Of a stretch of 64,000 bases of DNA, positions 56,823 through 64,000 are shown piece after piece. A program made the position numbers and the translations under genes. How positions within the stretch are numbered: position 1 is the first letter of the stretch; every line of letters begins with the position of its first letter. Origin of the DNA: Utricularia gibba (lineage: Eukaryota; Streptophyta; Magnoliopsida; Lamiales; Lentibulariaceae); NCBI GenBank assembly GCA_002189035.1, contig NEEC01000002.1:372001-436000 (forward strand), read 5' to 3'. The notes beneath the pieces are model-generated. The model was not told the DNA's origin and made no database searches. It saw only the letters and a program-made list of their open reading frames with translations.

Positions 56823-57335
56823 CTAGTTATGACGCCTGCTGGCAGCATTAACTTCATCACTCGTTACAAGTATTTCCCACATGATCTGGACATCCTCGTA
56901 CCCGCAGGTTTCTATGTCTTGGTGAAGCTTTAGAAGCCCACTTCCTGATCACATATTCAGACCAAACAAGATGAATATCAGGAAACAACAATAAAGGTCT
57001 GAAATTACAGAACTTTCATTGTATATCACAAATTTGGAGAAGTAAACAGGGAATAGGGGCTATGTGTCATCCACTTTGAAGGACAAGACTACTTTAATCT
57101 GCACTAAACACAGAGAAACCAGAGTTTCATAATCTGAAAAACTAGAGTGGATTTTGTGATAAACTATATTGAATCCCCATGAAACTCACTCACTCATTGA
57201 CAGCACAAATTTAGCAAGGATTAGCAGCTAGAAAAGGGATAAAGATTAACCATTTTTACAAGGCTTCAAGCGAGTTGACACAGAGCACCATGCTCGTCTA
57301 AATGGGAAGCCAAGCTTGCGCCACCACTCCACCAT
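56823..57335 (-). CDS. Small 68-aa protein with CGYEDVQxMWEML-type motif
   Basis: Two minus-strand exons, 57335-57251 and 56944-56823, join in phase. Exon 1 reads MVEWWRKLGFPFRRAWCSVS then TRLKPCKN. Exon 2 continues GSGLLKLHQDIETCGYEDVQ, IMWEILVTSDEVNAASRRHN, stop. It combines a tryptophan/arginine-rich amphipathic N terminus (WWRK..FPFRRAW), a KN-G-LLKLHxDxxTC linker and the GYEDVQIMWEIL motif. I recognise this pattern from short uncharacterised plant proteins, but no function is known to me. The start is the ATG that gives the W-W-R-K opening. An open reading frame continues upstream, but its sequence is low-complexity and unlikely to be coding. Neither exon is long enough to stand out alone. 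Confidence 0.75.
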
Positions 57336-59310
57336 AACCTTATCCCCCCGGCGTCCTCTGCCGCCGAGACGACCCCAAACCACCCGGAATCCGGCCAGAG
57401 CTGGCCAACCCGATTTATACACACACGCGCAAAACCAAAAAAAGAAAAAGAAGAAGACAAACAGGAACACAAACACACACTTTTACATGCGCAAAATCGA
57501 AAGACCGTGTCTTTACGAGACACCAAAATCCATTGGAATCCAATCCCGTGAAAAAAAAAAAAATGAATGTCTCTGCTACTCTTACCACAATATAAAGAGC
57601 ATTGATATGGACACGGAAGAAGGAATCACCAACACGTGTGGGATTTGGAAGACTTTGCGGGAATGGCACCCCCATTCAACAGTTACGCTCGAAAAAAAGA
57701 CTAGATTTTTCTAGTGGGAATTGCGAGAGAAACCTAACTGTCACCGTCTTTCATCCTGATCACACAGATTTCGTCGGCAAGAAAGAAAAGGGAGTTGGTT
57801 GCCGGTGCTCATTCAAAGACCCTCGCTTTCCCTTCTTTGTGCCGCTGCTCAACTCCATAGAGGAGTGACCACCGACGGTTGGTAGCTGAGCGACGTGCCA
57901 CCTGTATATTTCTTAAATTTTTTAAAAATATAATAAATATATACTAATGTTCATTATTTTCTTTTTTTATAAAAATATATTTTCATTATATTTAATTGAA
58001 AAAATGACATAAAAAATATTAATAGTTTATATTTTAATAAAATCAATGTGTAGTTTACCGGTAAAATCATTAATCAAAGTTTTACAATATAATTAATTTC
58101 TAAAATTTTATATATTAAGTACAGTTAAATCTCTAATATTTTATATATAAAACGCTTTTTTAAATATATAACATAATTAATTTTTTATTATTAAAAAATT
58201 GATACTGTTAGTTGAGAGTTAATTTGTTAATTTATTAAATAATGAGAATAATATTAAAAATTAGAGATCAATTTTATAAATATTATCGATTATCTCCATT
58301 TTTACAATTTAATAAAAAATGAGAAAGTTGCAAACAAAATCTCACACAAGTGGTTCTCATTATTTTATTTAAAATATAAAATTGGTTCCCACTGTTTAAT
58401 ATAGGTGGTACAATAAGTCTCCAAAATCATACATTATTAGTATTTGTGATTCCCAATAGACATAATCAATCTCCACTATTAACAAATTAGACATAAATAT
58501 TTCCATATTGTTTTTTGAGGATTGATTTTATTAAATGTATAAATAAGTAGCGACTAATTATACGAATTGTTTTAAAGAATATGAATTATTTATGTGAATA
58601 GAATGTATAAAATTATTGGAGACTGATTGTGTTAATTTATAAAAAGTGAAGATTAATTATGTAATTATTTTGAAATATTGGAAATTAATTATATCAAATA
58701 TTTAAGATAAATAATAATTAAATGAGACTCATTTTGCAAAAACTCCAAAATGTGGGGACTAGTGACATGCAATGTATTGATCTTCAATATTTTGTCAATT
58801 TTGTGTTTTTTTTTTATGTTTTGGATAAATTTTTATTTTAAATATGAATATATCTAAATTTTATGAATCGTGACAGTTGAATAGGCATATTCATGAATGT
58901 GCATCCCACTTTTCCATCATATATGCCAAGTGCATTATTATTTGTCCTTGAGTATTCTAAAATATTCTATAAAATCCAAATATTGAAATAGTAATTCTCT
59001 TTATTTTCTGAATTGAAAATTAAGCCGCTCTTATCATTTTCTAATTATTTATTCTTTTGTAGAAATATAAAATGGTGCTAGAAAATTCATTAATAATTAT
59101 ATTATTAATATATAGTGTTTATTGGTATGATATGAACATCCCAACATGATTCATTCAAGTGGCAGTTGTGTTTGGTGGCATGTTCAAAATCAGTGTTTTA
59201 AATTGCAATGAATTTTTATTTTTCAAATTTCTGATTTTTCATTTTTTTTAAATTCAAATATTTGATTTTCAATAAACAAAGAATTTATTGATTTAAAGAT
59301 GAAAATGACA
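57336..59310. other. Intergenic, very AT-rich
   Basis: The first 550 bp are the upstream region of the 68-aa gene. From about 57900 the DNA is almost pure A/T with short repeats. No exon, LTR or inverted repeat recognised. Confidence 0.45.
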
Positions 59311-59448
59311 TTAAGCTAATCTGGATCTCAGCTCCTTCCTGAGTATCTTCCCGGAGGGGCTCTTGGGGATCGCCTCCGTGAACAACACCTTCCCGATCTT
59401 CTTGTAGTAGACGACCTGCACAAAAGCCGTACACGTCTTAGTTAAGTA

Positions 59449-59484
<36 letters not shown>

Positions 59485-61331
59485 AAATAAAAATAAAAAA
59501 AAATAAATAAATAAAAGTAGGTAACCTGGTTTGAAACAAATTGCTTGAGATCCTCTTCGGTCACGTTTGCGCCTTTGGACTTGACAACAAATGCCACCGG
59601 GACTTCTCCCGCTTCCTCCTCTTTCATTCTGTTACAATCCAAATTATTATATATTTTTTAAAATTTCAAAAAATATATAAAATATAATTCAAAAAATCAT
59701 AGATTTAAATTAAAAATTTTATATATACATGTTATTAAATTATTAATTTAATATGTAAAATACCCATAGGAGGGAGGGGCTTACGGGACTACGGCGGCGT
59801 CGGAGACGGCAGGATGGGTGAGAAGGAGAGCCTCGAGCTCCGCCGGAGCGACTTGAAATCCTTTGTATTTGATTATTTCTTTAAGGCGGTCGACGATGAA
59901 GATCTCGTCGTCGGCGTCGATGAGCCCAATGTCGCCGGTGTGGAGCCATCCGTCTTTGTCGATGGTGTTTTGGGTAGACTCCGTGTCGTTCAGATACCCT
60001 AAGCGAGGGGAAGAGAGGTGTGTAAGCAATTCGGATTCAAGGTGAAGATGCTGGATAGCCGCAAATAGAGACCTTTCATGATTTGATCCCCGCGGATGCA
60101 TATTTCTCCTGGCTGATTCCGACCAAGGGAAGCGCCGGTCTCTGTGTCGACAATTTTCATCTCGGCGTTTCTTACGACGGTCCCGCATGCACCTGATTTG
60201 ATCTCCATGGGCTCCTTGGCAAAGGCCAAGGACATCGCCAGCACCGGGCCTGCCTCGGTCATGCCGTATCCCTGTCCATTTCCGTTTCAGTCTCAGATGC
60301 TGATGTTATCTTTTGGTTGTGTTTTCTGTGGTTACCTGGGCGAGCTTCGCGTTGGGGAACTTGGTTCTGACGGCGTCTTCGAGTTGCTTGCCGAGGGGCG
60401 CCGCCCCTGAGAGGACCATGCGAAGAGAGGAAAGGTCGAACTTATGGACGATGGGGCTTTTGACGATGGCCAATACGATGGGCGGGACGAAGGGGCCGAT
60501 GGTGACTTTGTATCTCTGAATGAGGTCCAGGAAGTGGGTGATCTCGAACTTGGGGACGATGAGAATGGCGGCGCCGACGCGGAGGCCGCACAGGAGTATG
60601 GAGTTCAGGGAGTAGATGTGAAACAGGGGCAGAACACAGAGCAAGACATCTTCGTTGTGGAGGTACAGATTGGGATTCTCTCCGTCGACTTGCTGGGCCA
60701 CGCTGGTGACCAGGCCCTTGTGCGTGAGCATCACGCCCTTTGGGAGTCCGGTGGTTCCGGAGGAGTACGGGAGCGCGACGACGTCGTTCGGGTGGATTTT
60801 CACCGCCGGCAACTCGTACTCGTCCGCAGAAGAAAGCTCCGTGAAGTGGTGGCACCCGGGAGGCGGCGAGTCGACACAAATTACTTTTATACCCTTATCC
60901 GCAGCGAAGTTCTTCACTTTGTCCACGTGGCAGGAGGCGGTGACGATGAGCTTCGCGGCGGAGGCGGTGGCCTGTTTGATCACCTCCGCGGCGGTGAATA
61001 ACGGGTTCGCCATGGTGGAGACGGCCCCGATGTAGGACGCGCCGAAGAAGGTGAATACGAATTCCGGCGAGTTGGGGAGGAGGAGCATGACGGTATCCCC
61101 TTGATTGATCCCCAATCTCCTCAGCCCCGCCCCGACTTTCCGCGATTTGAGCTCCACCTCCTGGTACGTGAAAACTTCCCCGGTGGCACCGTTGATCAGG
61201 CATGGGCGGGAGCTGAACTGGGAAATGTTCTCGAAGCAATAGGTGTGGAGCGGCAAGTGCTTCGGAATGTAGATATCCGGCAGCTTCGATCGGAAAATGA
61301 CGTCATCTCCTTTGACAGTCATCGTCTCCAT
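59311..61331 (-). CDS. 4CL: 4-coumarate:CoA ligase
   Basis: Activates 4-coumarate and related cinnamates to CoA thioesters, the branch point to lignin and flavonoids; cytosolic, ANL adenylating superfamily. Five exons keep frame: 61331-60336, 60271-60073, 59998-59785, 59628-59526 and 59415-59311, total 538 residues (family about 540). Seen: the AMP-binding box [61 protein letters not shown], the 4CL box [49 protein letters not shown] and the catalytic lysine block [15 protein letters not shown]. The N terminus ([20 protein letters not shown]) is typical of true 4CL rather than peroxisomal 4CL-like enzymes; there is no PTS1. Start: ATG 61331; ATG 61322 (second Met) is nearly equivalent. AC elements lie upstream. 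Confidence 0.95.
59449..59515. repeat. (AAT)n / (AAAT)n microsatellite in 4CL intron 4
   Basis: About 67 bp of AAT units grading into AAAT and A-rich units, inside the last 4CL intron. It is likely to be length-polymorphic. Confidence 0.8.
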
Positions 61332-61393
61332 CGTCACCAGGAAGAACAAACCGTGTGCACTTGAACCTGAACATGAAGACTGAATTCCATGGA

Positions 61394-61540
61394 GTATAAA
61401 TAAGTACCGCACACAATTGGTGAGGTTGGTGAACTTATCCGGGTTCAAACTCGGAATTTGGTGGTAGGAGGGTACTTTAGGTAATTCACCCCTTCTCCTA
61501 CCATTCGTGATTGGTTGGTTTGATGGGGGGGTTGGTGGGT
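61394..61540 (-). promoter_or_regulatory. 4CL promoter with TATA and AC elements
   Basis: On the minus strand: a TATTTATA TATA-like box at 61395-61402, an ACCTAAA element at 61476-61482, a TCCTACC element near 61462-61468, and two exact AC elements ACCAACC at 61513-61519 and 61530-61536. AC elements are the known R2R3-MYB binding sites of phenylpropanoid genes (PAL, 4CL, CCR), so the gene is probably controlled by lignin-type MYBs. An (AAT)n microsatellite sits at 61591-61612. Confidence 0.65.
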
Positions 61541-61767
61541 AAAGACTAAAATGGTCATGCGCGGGAGGCTGACCGAAGAGAAAAACAAAATTAATAATAA
61601 TAATAATAATAACACATGTTCAAATCTTACATAGCAGAAAAGTACGGATAAGTGCCGTGGAGACCGAAATAGAAATAGGCCCAAATCGGAAGACACAACG
61701 AATTGGGCCCAAAGTGAGTCATGAATGAGCCCTGGTAACCTGAACGATCGGCGATCTACGGGCGGCG

Positions 61768-62679
61768 ATGTCGAAATCGTGCAAGGGATTAGCGGCGGAA
61801 CTCGTCAAGTGCCTAAGCGAGTCTGAATGCTTTAAGGTGGGGATTCGGGTTTTTTTAAAATTATTATTCGATTCCGTGTTCCGTTGTTCGGATACCAGAC
61901 GTGAATCGAGGTCTGAGTTTGTGATTATGTAATTTGGGAATTTGATTGTTGTAGGTGGAGAATCGATCTCTAAGAGAGTGTGCCAAGGAGAAAAGCCCTA
62001 AAGTTTCAAGCGAGTGCGTGGGTCTGAGGGAAACTTACTTCAATTGTAAAAGAGGGCAGGCATGTATTCTTTCAAAGTTTGTTTTTCCCCTTCCTTTTTT
62101 TGGGAGCATTAATTTGATTTGCTGTTTTCATGAGAATTGCAACATGTTTTTTTAGCCTCCAATGAGATTGCTACTTTATTGCCTGGATTTGCCTCTTCTT
62201 GATCTATGTTCTGTTTATTTCATATTGTTGGAGGTCGAGTACGTTGTTCTGAGATCTAGAAATGTAAGGTATAAAGTTGGGAAGTGTATAAAAAGACTGG
62301 CTTTATACTTATGGCCGGTCATAGAAGCTAGCTACATGCTGAGCCAGTTTTCCTTGTGTGGAAAGAAGGAATGCCCTTCTAGCTAGAGCCCAAATTCATT
62401 GCCAGCGCGATCTTGGTTCAAGCTTTTTGAATTTCATGGAGGAAATATCACTTCTTTTTGTTTCTTACCTCTTGTTGGGAACCCTGAATATGATATAGTG
62501 GCAGCATCTGGTAAATAAACATGCTAACTCGTTTTGATCTTGAGAAGTGGGAGAGGATGTGTGCTTGCTCTCTTTCTTATGCCCCAACTGACGAGTTCAT
62601 TCTTGATTCATATCATAAGCTTGCCTGGTCCTTGCAGGTCGATATGAGAGCTCGAATCCGTGGAAACAAGGGCTACTAA
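61768..62679 (+). CDS. COA5: Cytochrome c oxidase assembly factor 5 (PET191)
   Basis: Mitochondrial intermembrane-space twin-CX9C protein needed for complex IV assembly, 71 residues. Exons at 61768-61836, 61955-62059 and 62638-62679 keep frame. The peptide opens MSKSCKGLAAELVKCLSESE, then CFKVENRSLRECAKEKSP, KVSSECVGLRETYFNCKRGQ and VDMRARIRGNKGY. The CX9C pairs C5-C15 and C43-C54 plus C21 and C32 match the Pet191 family; import would use MIA40. Intron 2 has a GC donor (GGGCAG/GCATGT) and a normal CAG acceptor. Reading past the donor would add a few dozen unrelated residues before a stop at 62155. The end RGNKGY agrees with the family. Confidence 0.95.
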
Positions 62680-63343
62680 TTCAAGGGGCGCACTTAACAC
62701 TGCCCCCGGGGCTAGATAGCCAGGGCCTATATCTGTTAGCACCCCATGAATCAGAAAACAGGAGCGCAACCTTTGAATGTGTTGCATGGTCGTGGGAAGA
62801 GAATGAACGATGTTAATCGCTCTTACAGATACATTTCCTGATCATTGGCTCAAATTTTTCTTCTCAAATTATTTGCCCCCTTCTTCCTTGTTCATTATGT
62901 TTCCGATCAGAACTTACTGCTCATTGAACCACGATAGTGACGATTGAATAATCTTTCGTATACAGTGTTTTTTGGACATTGTTTGAAAATTAGATTTAAT
63001 TTATTCTTCAATGTAAGTTGAATTTCTTTTTTTTTTATAATGGATTAAATCAAATTTAAATAAATCAAATAAAAAGTAAATTGGAGGAGGTCTGTTTATT
63101 AAAGATCACTTAAATAGTGTCTGGGGATGAACGTTTGAAGTGGGTTTAGCACGTTGAAAAGCCCACTAAAATAAAGCCCAATTAAATGGGCCCAAAACGG
63201 TTCCGGCGGTTGCTAAACCAGAAGCATTTGGTTTTTTGAGTTGCAAACGCGCAATGAAAACCTTGTATTCGCAAAACCATCTGTGAAACTTTGGCAGCTC
63301 GCGCCGAGAAGAAGTCCTAGCGCGGAGGAGACAGGGAGAGGAA
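62680..63343. other. Spacer between COA5 and U2A'
   Basis: COA5 3' UTR, then AT-rich DNA. The U2A' promoter near 63160-63260 has site II-like TGGGCC/AAGCCCA motifs (e.g. around 63159-63195). No exon seen. Confidence 0.45.
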
Positions 63344-64000
63344 ATGGTTAGGTTGACGGCGGATTTGATATGGAAAAGTCCTCATTTTTTCAACGCAGTT
63401 CGCGAGCGCGAGCTGGATCTGAGAGGTATCCTGTTCTAACCAACTTCCGTGGCCATTTCTTTTCCACTTTATTGAATTCATGGGTATTGTTAGTGTGTTC
63501 ATTTTAAATAATGTACAGGGAACAAGATTGCTGTCATAGAGAACGTTGGTGCTACTGAGGTAACTGTGTTGTGTAACTTAGTTCTTTTTTCTTGGTTGTG
63601 AGCATTTTTTTTGTTGATTTTTTTTTTCTTTAGAAACCTTTGTTTTTTTTCTTTTGTTGTTTCGTTGGGTTTTCACTTGTCTTGCTGCTTTTGGTTGGGT
63701 ACGTACAAAACCCTAAACCCTATACTGCTGCTTTTGTTTTTCAAGAACGTTTTGTTGGCTACAGGATCAATTTGACACTATCGATATATCTGATAATGAG
63801 ATTGTCAAGCTTGAGAATTTTCCATTGATGAACCGGCTCGGTACTTTGTTGGTTAACAACAACAGGATTACTCGCATCAATCCCAATTTAGGAGGTACAA
63901 GCTTTGTGATTTGGGAGTTGAAATACATTCAAAATGTGTGTGGCGATGTTTAGATTAAGTTTCTTCTACATTGAAATGCTGCAGAATTTTTGCCCAAGTT
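63344..64000 (+). CDS. U2A': U2 small nuclear ribonucleoprotein A', 5' part
   Basis: Leucine-rich-repeat subunit of the U2 snRNP, which pairs with U2B'' on stem-loop IV of U2 snRNA. Only the N-terminal part is in the window: exons 63344-63425, 63519-63559, 63765-63894 and 63985 to beyond 64000, all in phase. Reads MVRLTADLIWKSPHFFNAVR, ERELDLRGNKIAVIENVGAT, then DQFDTIDISDNEIVKLENFP and LLVNNNRITRINPNLG, a typical U2A' cap and first LRRs. The opening MVRLTADLIWKSPHFFN is highly conserved in plants, so the start is safe. Confidence 0.95.

Noticed and set aside
57316..57868. Plus-strand ORFs near 57.3-57.9 kb
   Set aside because: They overlap exon 1 and the leader of the 68-aa minus-strand gene and show only low-complexity K/N sequence.
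60444..61001. 185-aa ORF antisense to 4CL
   Set aside because: Lies wholly within the 4CL first exon, GC-rich third positions keep it open, and it has no recognisable domain.

Overview
The window is nuclear DNA of a flowering plant, most likely a eudicot. The evidence is GT-AG introns in plant-type genes, AT-rich intergenic DNA, and plant-specific families: HyPRP, HVA22, UDP-arabinopyranose mutase, a NAC factor, an IDD zinc-finger factor, 4-coumarate:CoA ligase, a thylakoid-lumen protein and a gustatory-receptor-like DUF3537 protein. I see no intact transposon, rRNA, tRNA or CRISPR. Most exon boundaries given here were built by hand from splice signals and checked for reading-phase continuity. 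Genes without a listed caveat keep frame through all exons.

Layout. 0-8.6 kb: 3' end of peroxisomal acyl-CoA oxidase 1 (+), a coiled-coil tail-anchored PMD-like gene (-), a 58-aa DUF4535 gene (-), a frame-broken hybrid proline-rich protein (-) and a DNAJC2/ZRF1 co-chaperone with one apparent missing base (-). 9-20.4 kb: a 14-exon membrane RING protein (+), HVA22 (-), a PPR protein (-) and UDP-arabinopyranose mutase (-). 21-33.5 kb: thylakoid lumen 17.9 kDa-like protein (+), SEC61 gamma (+), COMMD9 (-) divergent from COG2 (+) over only 133 bp, a DUF3537 receptor-like protein (+) and GEMIN2 (-). 33.5-40 kb: a duplicated copy of the PPR gene's 5' end lying directly upstream of GEMIN2, a decayed DUF760 gene, a purple acid phosphatase and an IDD14/15/16-type factor. 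40-43.7 kb: AT-rich, gene-poor. 43.8-64 kb: a divergent NAC gene, a small membrane protein (-), a STE20/GCK-type kinase (+), a STAR1/ABCI17-like ABC pseudogene (-), ADA1 of SAGA (+), a 68-aa two-exon gene (-), 4CL (-), COA5/PET191 (+) and the start of U2A' (+).

Themes. Most genes are single-copy housekeeping functions: splicing (GEMIN2, U2A'), secretion and trafficking (SEC61G, COG2, COMMD9), mitochondrial and peroxisomal upkeep (COA5, ACX1, PMD-like) and the cell wall (UAM, 4CL). They do not form an operon-like pathway. The most interesting structure is the roughly 0.6-kb direct duplication of the start codon, 5' leader and upstream region of the PPR gene (about 17.25-17.89 kb) to 33.49-34.11 kb. 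There it ends 12 bp before the GEMIN2 start codon, so GEMIN2 may now use a captured promoter and leader. Three introns (GEMIN2, kinase, COA5) appear to use GC-AG splice sites. Several loci carry single-base frame breaks. Some are real pseudogenes, and others could be assembly indels.
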